Source: Oscillospiraceae bacterium
GTDB taxonomy: Bacteria > Bacillota > Clostridia > Oscillospirales > Acutalibacteraceae
Length of the DNA stretch: 50,445 nucleotides
Direction: 5' to 3'
NCBI GenBank assembly: GCA_031262985.1
Contig: JAISGQ010000032.1
Location: 1 to 50,445, forward strand
Both the position numbers and the translations under genes were made by a program. Positions 1 through 8,087 of the stretch are shown in pieces; position 1 is the first letter of the stretch, and every line of letters begins with the position of its first letter. The notes under the pieces were generated by a model. That model was not told where the DNA came from. It was given only the letters and a program-made list of their open reading frames with translations, and did no database searches.

Positions 1-47
1 TGAATCATAATCGGGAATGGGGAAACGCCTCCTTCCAAAATGGCAAT

Positions 48-70
48 AAAAAAGAACCGACAATCGGTTC
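48..70 (-). terminator. Rho-independent terminator of the mobile-element gene run
   Basis: Read on the minus strand there is a 7-bp stem GAACCGA/TCGGTTC with a 3-nt loop followed by TTTTTTATT. It lies about 60 nt beyond the stop of the last minus-strand gene (129-383). A second GC-rich palindrome around the sequence CCCCGAAGCGGGG sits between the gene and this terminator. Confidence 0.75.
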
Positions 71-128
71 GTCATCTATTCGAACGAGAGACAGCCCCGA
101 AGCGGGGTTCTCTCGGTTATGTTCAGTT

Positions 129-383
129 TTATTTTGCGACTGCGTACTGCTGTGTCAACCGTTCCCGTGTTGCCTCAAACTTGAGGTAGTTGCCGAGGTA
201 TTTGGCGTTGTTGACGCCCACCCAGTCGGCGAAAGCGTTGTCGTCCTTCAGCAGTTCGGGTTCGCGCACGGTATCGTCGTATACCACCCGCAGTGCATCA
301 CCGGGCAATGTTCTTCCGTATCCGTCGTAGCCGCTCACTTCGGCGAGTCCCTTATTTTTAGTGGTGTAAAGCATCGGTTTCAT
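129..383 (-). CDS. Hypothetical mobile-element protein, 84 aa
   Basis: A small soluble acidic protein with no signal peptide or membrane segment, and I do not recognise a named domain. It starts at ATG with an AGAGGT ribosome site seven bases upstream. It is the last gene of a minus-strand run of small proteins typical of integrative conjugative elements of gut Clostridia, and a good intrinsic terminator follows. Its role in the element is unknown. Confidence 0.6.
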   Translation of the reverse strand: MKPMLYTTKNKGLAEVSGYDGYGRTLPGDALRVVYDDTVREPELLKDDNAFADWVGVNNAKYLGNYLKFEATRERLTQQYAVAK

Positions 384-492
384 GTTCTATACCTCTTTTC
401 TAAGGCTTGCGCCTTTGTTTTTACAATCACATGATACCTCTGAACCGACAGAACATCAAGGCACAGATGATGGAGGAAATGCCTTGTTTGAT

Positions 493-726
493 TCAATTAT
501 ACTTCTCTAAAACGATGGCGTAGACCGCCTTGACCTCATCGACAGGTTCAACGTCCCAACCCCTGTCGTAGTTGCAGAGGTCGCGCTTCTCGCCGACCTT
601 GCGGATTGTCAGCTTGCTGATTTTACCGCCGTCGATACCGAACTCCGAGCCGTCCTCAAAATGCTTGACCCAATATTTGTAGCTCACGCTCGTTCCGGGG
701 ATTGTGATAATTCCTTCGCTCCACAT
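493..726 (-). CDS. DUF7678-like small protein, 77 aa
   Basis: The ATG at 726 (protein begins MWSEGIITIPG) is preferred over an upstream in-frame ATG because an AAGGAGG ribosome site sits just before it, overlapping the end of the upstream gene. The protein is a short beta-rich domain with aromatic residues (YKYWVKHFEDGSEFGI), resembling the small DUF7678 proteins found on conjugative elements and phages of Firmicutes. It is translationally coupled to the 54-aa gene at 740-904. The family assignment is from memory of the motif. Function unknown. Confidence 0.6.
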   Translation of the reverse strand: MWSEGIITIPGTSVSYKYWVKHFEDGSEFGIDGGKISKLTIRKVGEKRDLCNYDRGWDVEPVDEVKAVYAIVLEKYN

Positions 727-739
727 GGTTTTATCCTCC

Positions 740-904
740 TTAAGGTTTCTCGACGAGCTTGCCGTCAATCAGAATGTAGCGGTGTTCAAAGCCCCGCTCG
801 TCTTTGGCGATAATCCGAAGCTCGCCGTTCTCGAAGGCGTTGTACGCTTTTACGAAGGTGTAGCCCTCGCCGAGCTGCTCTTTAATTATTTTGCGGTAGT
901 CCAT
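740..904 (-). CDS. Small hypothetical protein, 54 aa
   Basis: A short ORF read from the minus strand: it starts MDYRKIIKEQLGEG, ends GKLVEKP, and is preceded by AAGGAG about ten bases before its ATG. It sits exactly in the gap between two mobile-element genes. Its stop codon overlaps the ribosome site of the next gene (493-726), so the two are probably coupled. It looks like a small alpha/beta protein of the type carried by conjugative elements. No function can be assigned. Confidence 0.6.
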   Translation of the reverse strand: MDYRKIIKEQLGEGYTFVKAYNAFENGELRIIAKDERGFEHRYILIDGKLVEKP

Positions 905-1002
905 TTTTGTTTTTCTCCTTATCCCGCAGGGCTTTTTGCCCTTTGCGTGATACCATATTCGCTCTTTTTAAGAGATATATCAAGTCATAATATATGGGTG
1001 TT

Positions 1003-1425
1003 TTACAATTCGATGATGTCCTCGTCCGCAAGTTCCCCCGTGAGGATTAGCTTGGAATATGCGGGCGTGTTCATAAACATAAAGTCGCATAATTCTGAGA
1101 AGCCCATCTCGGCGGCGATGTCGAAAGCCGCCCGAACGTCAAACATATTTGTTCGCCCTGTTTTGGCGACGGCTCGGCATTGTTCCTTGACGACTTCCGC
1201 TTTGGTGAGCTTGCGGAATCGGTCAGCCGAGGGGATGAGCTTCAGCGTAGAGCCGCTGTCCCATTCGCAGAGTAGGTCGCCTATGTCGTCCACACCGACC
1301 ACCGTGGCACGGTCGCCCGCCGTGAGTTTGGAATACGGGTCTTCCATCGAGATAAGCTCCACACGTGTGCCGTTGGGGTATTGGGAGCGGGTACGCTCGA
1401 CTTGTTCTTTACTCGGAAACTGCAT
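1003..1425 (-). CDS. DUF4314 + DUF5049-like mobile-element protein, 140 aa
   Basis: The N-terminal about 70 residues (PSKEQVERTRSQYPNGTRVE, then DPYSKL, GDRATVVGVDDIGDL, EWDSGSTLKLI) have the SH3-like beta pattern of DUF4314. The C-terminal half (TGRTNMFDVRAAFDIAAEMG and a final LTGE) resembles DUF5049. Both are common on conjugative elements of Clostridia, and here they appear joined in one protein. It starts at ATG with an AGGAGG site and overlaps the 3' end of the upstream gene by 17 nt, which suggests coupling. Biochemical role unknown. Confidence 0.7.
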   Translation of the reverse strand: MQFPSKEQVERTRSQYPNGTRVELISMEDPYSKLTAGDRATVVGVDDIGDLLCEWDSGSTLKLIPSADRFRKLTKAEVVKEQCRAVAKTGRTNMFDVRAAFDIAAEMGFSELCDFMFMNTPAYSKLILTGELADEDIIEL

Positions 1426-1882
1426 TGTCGGTTACCTCCTCGGTGTATTTCTTGCCGCCGTGCTTTGCCAACCACTTGGCTTTGCTTTCGGGCGTGGCAA
1501 ATGCGCTGTCGCCCGTCAGGTTCTGAAGCAGGGTTTTTCTGTGAACCTTGTTTGTGATGTCGTTCATGCCAATGCGTACCAAGAGTGTCCGCATAGCGAA
1601 TTTCTCATTGTCGGTGGCGGTTTCTTTCGCCGTAACCCGCTGTGCTTTTTTGCAGAATTTCCAAAGGGCAGCGACTAAGGCGACAACCGCTTCTTTGAGT
1701 TCCTGCGGAGCGTCGGCAAAGAGCCAAGTGAATGTGACCGTGGTTTGACCGTCCTCTTCGCCGAGGGCAATCGGCAGGTCGTCAAGGGCGTATTCACCAA
1801 GGGCGTTGCTGATGAGTGCCTCTTTGGCGATGACCAGTTTGACGAGCCGTGCCATTGCGTCGGGGTTGCCGTCGTACGACAA
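1409..1882 (-). CDS. Mobile-element protein with a one-base frameshift near its 5' end
   Basis: The open frame gives a 157-aa alanine-rich protein that could only start at a TTG (1882) without a ribosome site. Upstream in the same frame the sequence continues as sensible protein (INTSTQTGTTASLL) until a TAA. An ATG at 1940 opens a different frame (MLKVIF). Removing one T from the five-T run at 1923-1927 (minus strand) joins them into MLKVIFINTSTQTGTT and on into the main frame. The intact gene therefore probably spans 1409-1940, and this copy is frameshifted or mis-sequenced. Family not recognised. Confidence 0.5.
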   Translation of the reverse strand: MSYDGNPDAMARLVKLVIAKEALISNALGEYALDDLPIALGEEDGQTTVTFTWLFADAPQELKEAVVALVAALWKFCKKAQRVTAKETATDNEKFAMRTLLVRIGMNDITNKVHRKTLLQNLTGDSAFATPESKAKWLAKHGGKKYTEEVTDNAVSE

Positions 1883-2114
1883 AAGAGATGCTGTTGTTCC
1901 GGTCTGGGTTGACGTGTTGATGAAAAATTACTTTTAACATTTTCTTGCCCCGGTTTCGAACAAATCCCATATCGCCACCCGTACCATTAAACAACATCAG
2001 AGCCGATAGAAGGTAAACCCCCTTGATTTCAAGGCATTTACGGGCTATCGGCTCTGATTTTTTATTTTCAAATTACCGTTCTCATATGCACACCCCTCTC
2101 GGAAACCCTGAAAG

Positions 2115-2191
2115 ATGCACCAAACCTGAGAACGCTAACGAAAATGCACCAAAGTTGAGAACGCTAAGGGCTTTTAGCGTTCTCAACTTTG
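2115..2191. repeat. Direct and inverted repeat cluster (possible mobile-element end)
   Basis: Two direct copies of ATGCACCAAA..TGAGAACGCTAA begin at 2115 and 2143. The second copy forms an 18-bp perfect inverted repeat with 2174-2191 (arm AAAGTTGAGAACGCTAA, 6-nt loop). Multiple terminal repeats of this kind occur at transposon ends, but no transposase is adjacent. The rest of 1941-2330 holds no gene I can support, except a short protein-like tail at 2209-2304. Confidence 0.5.
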
Positions 2192-2208
2192 TCAAATAGG
2201 AAATTCAT

Positions 2209-2304
2209 CATTTTCCGCTCACATCCACGCTGATTTCCGTGCCGTCACGAAATAAAACTGCCACGTTGCCTTCGCCGTAAACCGTGAACCTAGTCGGGAG
2301 TGGC
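2209..2304 (-). pseudogene. Possible 3' remnant of a mobile-element gene
   Basis: A short minus-strand frame reads FTVYGEGNVAVLFRDGTEI then SVDVSGK and a stop. It looks like the C-terminal beta strands of a larger protein whose upstream part is missing next to the CPBP gene. It may be the edge of a deleted insertion. No family could be assigned and the borders are approximate. Confidence 0.25.
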
Positions 2305-2330
2305 AGGTATCGCATAGCGACATGAGATTA

Positions 2331-3404
2331 TCAGAATATCATAGAAACCATAGGCAGTGACGCGTTGAGCATATCAAGAAGAATGAGCAGTCCGACTGCC
2401 ACTGCGTTGACAATGGCATGAACCAGCATAGAGCCGTAGATATTTCTCAGCTGATGGTGTGCGAATGCCAGACCTATCGACGTGGGGAGATACATGATGA
2501 TGTAGATAAGCTCGGCGGGGTCGCTAAGTGCCGCCTGCCACACGTGGAGCAGGGCAAAGAGCAGTGCGGAGACGGAGTACGCCAGCATCGTCGATTTGAG
2601 CGACAGAGGACGGAAGAGAACTGCGCGGTAGAATGTCTCCTCCACCAGCGGAGCGGCGATTACGGTCATGAGCAGCATGACAATGGGAGTGTTTCCTACC
2701 ATCTCCGTTACCGCCTGATTGTTTTCGCTCTGATTTGAGCCTGTGATAATCATGCAAATCATGCTTGCGACAAAATTTCCGCCGTAGGTTATGATAAGCG
2801 ACAGTATGGGAATGTAGAGCCATTTTGCTGACATCTGAGTTTTCAGTGCCTTCAAACTCGCGAGTAGGAACTTGCCGAAAACCGACAGCACTATAACAAT
2901 CATAACCGAGAAGTAAACTATGTTCAGAAGCTCGACTGTCAGAGTGAAATTAAACCATTCGCCCAAATAGTAGAGCAGATATTCCAGCGCAAGGGGCAAA
3001 ATAAAGAGGTAGACAGGGATAAGGAGCAGACCGATAATAACTCCCTTTTTGTTGAGTATAGGCTCGTCCCACAGGTAGCCGAACATATTCATTTTGCCGA
3101 AGGACGGCTTCTCCTGCGGAGGAGCTGGTTGAGGGGAAGTGGGTTGAGGTTGGTACATGGGTGGCTGGTACATCTGGGGCTGATATGCCTGCGGGGGATA
3201 CATGGGCGGCTGGTACATCTGGGGTTGATATGCCTGCGGGGGATACATGGGCGGAGGGTACATCTGGGGTTGATATGCCTGCGGAGGGTACATCTGGGGA
3301 GGAATTGCCTGAGGAGGTGTCTGTACTGTCTCCTGCTGTGTTTCTGCGAGAGGTGTCTCCTGCTGTGGAGTTTGGTTTTCTGTGAGGTTGTTCTGATTTT
3401 CCAT
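2331..3404 (-). CDS. CPBP-family intramembrane glutamic protease with a Gln/Pro repeat N-terminus
   Basis: A 357-aa membrane protein. Residues about 15-100 are a cytoplasmic-looking low-complexity tract built from PPQAYQPQMYQPP-like units. The rest has about seven hydrophobic segments carrying the CPBP motifs: EETFYR (the EExxxR motif), the histidine of FALLH, and HAIVN near the C-terminus. CPBP (Abi/Rce1-like) proteins are intramembrane endopeptidases or scaffold proteins; the bacterial substrates are mostly unknown. The repeat tract is unusual and may bind partners or self-associate. It starts at ATG with AAGGGAAG upstream, and is apparently transcribed alone. Confidence 0.85.
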   Translation of the reverse strand: MENQNNLTENQTPQQETPLAETQQETVQTPPQAIPPQMYPPQAYQPQMYPPPMYPPQAYQPQMYQPPMYPPQAYQPQMYQPPMYQPQPTSPQPAPPQEKPSFGKMNMFGYLWDEPILNKKGVIIGLLLIPVYLFILPLALEYLLYYLGEWFNFTLTVELLNIVYFSVMIVIVLSVFGKFLLASLKALKTQMSAKWLYIPILSLIITYGGNFVASMICMIITGSNQSENNQAVTEMVGNTPIVMLLMTVIAAPLVEETFYRAVLFRPLSLKSTMLAYSVSALLFALLHVWQAALSDPAELIYIIMYLPTSIGLAFAHHQLRNIYGSMLVHAIVNAVAVGLLILLDMLNASLPMVSMIF

Positions 3405-3458
3405 TGATAAAATCTTCCCTTCTGTAATTTATTGTATATATGTCACTGCTGTACTACA

Positions 3459-4811
3459 TCACCCATCCGATTGCTCCTCGGCTTCTATCAGCCCAATCGC
3501 CGCCTCACGCAGTTTGTCCGGAGTATTGCTCACCTTCTCCTCCACTACCATGGAGAGCAGAGCAGTCAGTATCTCCCCCACGCGCTTGCCGGACGGCACT
3601 CCGAGGGAGATGACGTCGCGTCCTCCTATCGCGAGCCGGCGAAGGGAGAAGCACTCGTTCTGCTCCACTATCTCGCGGAGCATTGCCCCGCACTCGCGAA
3701 GCCTGTCTATCCTCTCGTGATATTCGGGGCTTTGCGCCAGCGCGTCGGCTTTCTCAAGCTCAATCAAGTCGGAGACGAACTCCTCCCCATGCCGAAGCAG
3801 CATACGTTTAATCTGCTTATGGTCGGGGGAGATGGGGGCGTCGTGGTATTTTATCAGCTTAATCACGCGTTCCTTTGTGAAATTATCGGTAGGAAGCCGC
3901 CTGAAAACCTCCCGCGCTATTTGCACACTCTCCTCGGCGTGTCCGTAGAAGTGACCTACTCCGTCTGCGTCCTCAAAGTAGCAGGCTGGCTTCCCCACAT
4001 CGTGAAGTAGTGCGGCAAGCCTGACGCACAGCCGAGGCTCGGCGCGTTCTACCGCAACGGCGGTGTGAGTGAGAACGTCGTAGATGTGGTAGGGGTTATT
4101 CTGCCGAAAGCCCGCCATATCGGAAAATGAGGGAATAAATTCGCTGAGTATATCGTGATATTGGAGTATAATCTCCCGCGCGTTTTCGCCCATGAGTATG
4201 CCCGAAAGCTCCGCAAATATCCTCTCCCCCGAAATGTTAGAGAGGAGGGAGCGGCACAGGTGCATATCGTCCGAGGTCTGCCTGTCAATCTCAAACCCAA
4301 GCCTTGAGGAGAAGCGCATAGCACGCAGTATTCTCAGTGAGTCCTCCTCAAAGCGGCGACGCGGGTTGCCCACTGCGCGGATAATCTTATTCTCTATGTC
4401 GGACAAGCCGCCGAAGTAGTCGATTATCCCGCTCTGCGGGCTGTAGGCAATGGCGTTGCAGGTAAAATCCCGCCGAGAGAGGTCCTCCCGCAGAGTGCCG
4501 CAGAAACGCACAGAGCTTGGACGGCGGTTGTCGAGATAGTCTCCGTCTGTGCGAAATGTCGTCACCTCCACGGGGCTGCCCGCGGACATTACTGTGACTG
4601 TGCCGTGCTTAAGCCCAGTTTCGATTACGGTAAAACTCTCGAATATGCCGACTACCTCCTCGGGGCGGGCGGAGGTGGTTATGTCGTAGTCCTTAGGAGA
4701 CTGCCCTAACACAGAATCTCTGACACAGCCGCCGACGATGTAGCTCTCGAATCCGCTCTCCATAAGCCTGTGGAGGACGATAAGTGCGAATTCGGGAATG
4801 ATGATGTTCAA
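3459..4811 (-). CDS. cca: CCA-adding enzyme (tRNA nucleotidyltransferase), HD-domain type
   Basis: A 450-aa class II nucleotidyltransferase that builds or repairs the 3' CCA end of tRNA. Visible motifs in order: GGCVRD, the metal-binding DYD, RRDFTCNA, the IRAVG flexible loop, and the EDSLRILRAMRF amino-acid template helix. A C-terminal HD phosphohydrolase domain follows, with LLHDVGK and a later KYHDAP. Length and order fit the bacterial CCA enzymes that carry an HD domain. The start is TTG, chosen because AGGAGGTG lies at good spacing upstream. The gene stands alone between the CPBP and ECF genes. Confidence 0.92.
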   Translation of the reverse strand: MNIIIPEFALIVLHRLMESGFESYIVGGCVRDSVLGQSPKDYDITTSARPEEVVGIFESFTVIETGLKHGTVTVMSAGSPVEVTTFRTDGDYLDNRRPSSVRFCGTLREDLSRRDFTCNAIAYSPQSGIIDYFGGLSDIENKIIRAVGNPRRRFEEDSLRILRAMRFSSRLGFEIDRQTSDDMHLCRSLLSNISGERIFAELSGILMGENAREIILQYHDILSEFIPSFSDMAGFRQNNPYHIYDVLTHTAVAVERAEPRLCVRLAALLHDVGKPACYFEDADGVGHFYGHAEESVQIAREVFRRLPTDNFTKERVIKLIKYHDAPISPDHKQIKRMLLRHGEEFVSDLIELEKADALAQSPEYHERIDRLRECGAMLREIVEQNECFSLRRLAIGGRDVISLGVPSGKRVGEILTALLSMVVEEKVSNTPDKLREAAIGLIEAEEQSDG

Positions 4812-4900
4812 CTAAAGCTCACCTCCTACGGGTGAAAATCTGCTACTATTCTGCTACTATTATAATGTGTTCTGAAAGATTAAGCAACTAATAATTAAAG

Positions 4901-4934
4901 CGGTGAATTTCTCCTTGTGCAAAGAAATTCACCG
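4901..4934 (-). terminator. Hairpin terminator after the ECF S-component gene
   Basis: An 11-bp perfect stem (CGGTGAATTTC/GAAATTCACCG, 12-nt loop) followed on the minus strand by CTTTAATTATT. It lies 38 nt beyond the stop of the gene at 4972-5607. The T-tract is weak, so it may be a partial terminator. Confidence 0.55.
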
Positions 4935-4971
4935 CCGATACTTATATTAACTATATACTGCGCTTGCAGTA

Positions 4972-5607
4972 TTACTTATTTTCCGCAGTTTTTTGCCTTC
5001 CCTCAAGTCGGGATTTGAGTACATACAGCGGCTTGCTGATTGCCGTTCCCAGAACAGTACACACTACTGCCTCAATCAGTCCGTTTATTCCCACAAATAC
5101 AACAACGAACGCAAACACGTTGCTTGCCCCCGAAGCAGCGACAAACTCCTGAATATAGCCTGTGTTGTAGAAGAGCAGTACCAGCGTGCTCATGAAAAGC
5201 ACCGTGTTGAGCAGTGCCGCACTAAGGGAGGTTACGGCGAAGGACACAATTTTAGTCTTATCCACCTTGTTTAACGCCTTAAATATAAGCCCTACAAGCC
5301 AGCCCATGAGTGCGCGGGGGATTACCATAAGTATGAATGTATAAAGGGGATTTATACTCATGAGTGCCACTCCGAACGGGCTGAGACCGAACGCCTGAAC
5401 GAAGCTGCTGAAGCCGAATGCCGTACCTAAAACAAGTCCGGCTACAGGACCTCCCATTATCGCGCCGATAATTACAGGTATATGGATAACCGTTATCTCA
5501 ACTGCTCCTGCCTTGATATAGCCGACAGGAGTAAACGCCATAATCCAAATCATGGCGAACAGTAGGCTCATTAACGTCAGATTGAGTGTCTTTGTTTGTC
5601 TTTTCAT
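4972..5607 (-). CDS. ECF transporter S component, probable pantothenate (PanT-like)
   Basis: A 211-aa integral membrane protein with about six hydrophobic segments. The N-terminal signature (FTPVGYIKAG, then EITVIHIPVIIGAIMGGPVA) is that of ECF-type vitamin S components. It captures a vitamin at the membrane and relies on a shared EcfAA'T module, which is not in this window. It ends 99 nt before, and is in the same direction as, the pantothenate kinase gene coaX. That context makes pantothenate the most likely substrate; this is inference from neighbourhood. ATG start with GAAAGGA upstream. Confidence 0.8.
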   Translation of the reverse strand: MKRQTKTLNLTLMSLLFAMIWIMAFTPVGYIKAGAVEITVIHIPVIIGAIMGGPVAGLVLGTAFGFSSFVQAFGLSPFGVALMSINPLYTFILMVIPRALMGWLVGLIFKALNKVDKTKIVSFAVTSLSAALLNTVLFMSTLVLLFYNTGYIQEFVAASGASNVFAFVVVFVGINGLIEAVVCTVLGTAISKPLYVLKSRLEGRQKTAENK

Positions 5608-5706
5608 AAATTAAATATCCTTTCGTTGCTGCTGCTTCCTTATACTGCGTGGGCAGTATAATACGGAATGCAGCGCATTATTAAAAAACAGTGACCGCAC
5701 AAGAAA

Positions 5707-6471
5707 TCACCTGTTTTTTTCAAAAATTATCTTCAGCCCCTCCAGCACAAGATTCTCGTCGTAGATGAAATCCACGAAGCAGTGGGGAATTATCTTGCGG
5801 GAGAATCCGCCGGTCGCGATAGCCGTGACTTTCTGCCCAAGCTCACGCTCTATGCGGCAGATAAGTCCGTCGAGCATTGCCGCCGCGCCGTTAATCAGCC
5901 CCGACTGCATACTCTCTATTGTGTTTCTCCCCACAACCTTATCGGGAGCTTCAAAGCTTATCATCGGGAGCTGTGCCGTCTTTTTCGCCAGCGCCTCGAA
6001 GGAGGTACTAAGTCCCGGGTAGATAACTCCTCCTATCATACAGCCCTCCTTGTCGAGGACGAAAACCGTGCTTGCAGTGCCTAAGTCGCAGACGACATTC
6101 GGGCAGGGGTACTTTTCCAGCGCAGCTACCGATACTGCCACTAAATCCGCGCCTAACTGAGCGGGGTTGTCTATCTTTATGTTAAGCCCCGTTTTCACTC
6201 CCGGACCGATTATGAGCGGCTTCTTCCCAACTACCTTCTCGACAGCCGAGGCAATCGCCTCAGTTATGGGAGGCACTACGGAGGAGATGACCGCGCCCTC
6301 GAAATTGTCCTCGCTCACATTGTAAAGCGAGAGGATGTCCTTTATCTCAATGGCGTACTGGTCGCTCATTCTGGTCATATCGGTCGCGAGGCGGGAGGTA
6401 AAGACAAGCGTGTCTCCGTCATACGCGCCAAGGGTGATATTAGTATTGCCCATATCTACGGCTAAAAGCAT
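5707..6471 (-). CDS. coaX: Type III pantothenate kinase
   Basis: A 254-aa ASKHA-fold kinase that phosphorylates pantothenate, the first step of CoA synthesis. The N-terminal phosphate loop reads DMGNTNITLG. The middle contains GADLVA, the DLGTAST motif, and GGVIYPG, followed by the C-terminal ATGGF. All are typical of CoaX, and the length is normal. Type III enzymes are not feedback-inhibited by CoA, unlike type I. The start ATG has a GGAGGCTC site. The downstream ECF S component (4972-5607) suggests a pantothenate uptake-and-trapping pair. Confidence 0.93.
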   Translation of the reverse strand: MLLAVDMGNTNITLGAYDGDTLVFTSRLATDMTRMSDQYAIEIKDILSLYNVSEDNFEGAVISSVVPPITEAIASAVEKVVGKKPLIIGPGVKTGLNIKIDNPAQLGADLVAVSVAALEKYPCPNVVCDLGTASTVFVLDKEGCMIGGVIYPGLSTSFEALAKKTAQLPMISFEAPDKVVGRNTIESMQSGLINGAAAMLDGLICRIERELGQKVTAIATGGFSRKIIPHCFVDFIYDENLVLEGLKIIFEKNR

Positions 6472-6629
6472 TTTTGAGCCTCCAAAACATATATTAACAA
6501 TTATATTAATAATTATTTTACATTTTTAATTTTGTTAAGTCAATATTATTATCCCAATTTCTCAAACAATATGATATACTAAATTATTATAATTACTTAG
6601 TAGTTTGGTATATTGAGGTGAAATATGTT

Positions 6630-7997
6630 TTGACTGATAATTTTCTGTTTTCCGCTCTCGATTCCTACAGGGAGGATATTTTATCCGATTTGAGCGGCTT
6701 GATAAAGATAAAATCAGTGGCGGATAAAAACGCCGTCAGCCCCCTATTCGGCGAGGAGGCGCAGTCCGCGCTCTCCTTCATCCTCTTAGCCGCCGAGCGT
6801 CTGGGGTTTAGGACAAAGAATTTCGGCGGTGTCGGCTACGCTGAGTACGGCGAGGGAGAGCAGTACGCCGCCGTCCTCACTCATGTGGATGTAGTCGAGG
6901 CAGGCGAGGGGTGGAGCAGCGACCCATTCGAGCTTACCGAGCGAAGCGGCTTCCTTTTCGGGCGTGGAGTAGTAGACGACAAGGGCGCGGCAGTAGTTTC
7001 GCTCTACTGCATGAAGGTGCTGTCCGACAACGGCGTAGTCGGCAATCGGCGGCTTCGCTGTATATTCGGCGCGGGAGAAGAAATCGGCATGGAGGACATG
7101 GAGCTTTACTTCTCCTCCGAGCCGCCGCCTGAGACGGCGTTCACTCCCGATTCCGACTATCCCGTCTGCAACAGGGAGAAGGGTATTCTCCAGTTTGAGG
7201 TTTCGATTCGCGTGGACGATCGCTTCCCCCTCTCCGACCTCACGGCGGGAGGAGCAATCAACTGCGTTTGCGAGAGTACGGCGGCGAGTTTTAGCCCCGA
7301 TTTTTCGTATGATTATAACAGCTTTGAGGGGATTTTCAAGGGGGATAATGTTTCCTCCTCCCAGACTGAGGAGGGAGGAGTACTCCTCAAGGGCAAGTCC
7401 TCCCACGCCATGAACCCCGAGTGCGGAGTAAATTCGCTGGCGGCATTGCTCCGCGTACTGTCAGCAGTGAGCGATTCCTCCTCACTGCAAAGCGCGGCGG
7501 AGCTGTTCGGCTGTGATACGAACGGCGGCGGTCTGAGAGTGCAGGCGAGTGACCTCCAGTCGGGCGAACTCACGATGAATTTAGGCTACGGCAAGCTGTC
7601 GGAGGGGCTGCTCACGCTGGGAGCGGACATACGCTATCCCGTAACCATGGACGGAAAGCGTCTGATTGAGGATGTGGAGAATGTACTCGCCGAAAACGGC
7701 TACTCCCTGAATATTTTAGAACACAAGCCGCCTGTGTATATGGATGAGTGGAGCGAGCTTGTTACGCTGCTCTCGCGTTGCTATGAGAGAGTGACAGGCG
7801 ACACGCTCAGAACCTACTCCACGGGAGGCGGCACTTACGCCCGCTCACTCGGCGGCAGGGGGCTTGCCTTCGGTCCTGCTTTCCCCGATGAGCCTCCGAC
7901 AAATATCCACGAGGCGAACGAGAATATATCTGTGGAAGGGTTTTGGAGACACGCGCGAATCTGCCTACTCGCCATGAAGGAAATGATTATGCTTTAG
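6630..7997 (+). CDS. M20-family dipeptidase, PepV/Sapep type
   Basis: A 455-aa cytoplasmic metallopeptidase that probably hydrolyses dipeptides with Zn or Mn. Catalytic motifs are present: THVDVV (metal His), RGVVDDKGA (bridging Asp), GAGEEIGMED (catalytic Glu pair), and TPDSDYPVCNREKG, which is characteristic of the PepV group. HEANENI at the end gives the last metal His. I choose TTG 6630 because GAGGTG lies nine bases before it; a GTG at 6618 in the same frame would sit on top of that site. It is the first of several plus-strand genes. Confidence 0.85.
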   Translation: MTDNFLFSALDSYREDILSDLSGLIKIKSVADKNAVSPLFGEEAQSALSFILLAAERLGFRTKNFGGVGYAEYGEGEQYAAVLTHVDVVEAGEGWSSDPFELTERSGFLFGRGVVDDKGAAVVSLYCMKVLSDNGVVGNRRLRCIFGAGEEIGMEDMELYFSSEPPPETAFTPDSDYPVCNREKGILQFEVSIRVDDRFPLSDLTAGGAINCVCESTAASFSPDFSYDYNSFEGIFKGDNVSSSQTEEGGVLLKGKSSHAMNPECGVNSLAALLRVLSAVSDSSSLQSAAELFGCDTNGGGLRVQASDLQSGELTMNLGYGKLSEGLLTLGADIRYPVTMDGKRLIEDVENVLAENGYSLNILEHKPPVYMDEWSELVTLLSRCYERVTGDTLRTYSTGGGTYARSLGGRGLAFGPAFPDEPPTNIHEANENISVEGFWRHARICLLAMKEMIML

Positions 7998-8087
7998 CCG
8001 GTGTCCGCGCCGGCGTTCCGATGAGGAGAGCAGCTTGATGGAATATTCACTCTTGCCCCTACATAGATATATAAGGAGGTTGTCCGT

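Noticed and set aside
704-1678. Long plus-strand open frame across the mobile-element genes
   Set aside because: It overlaps four better-supported minus-strand genes with ribosome sites and family-like motifs, and its own sequence has no domain.
1923-1927. Programmed frameshift in the mobile-element gene
   Set aside because: The five-T run alone is not a known slippery signal and no stimulator is visible. Decay or sequence error is simpler, though not excluded.
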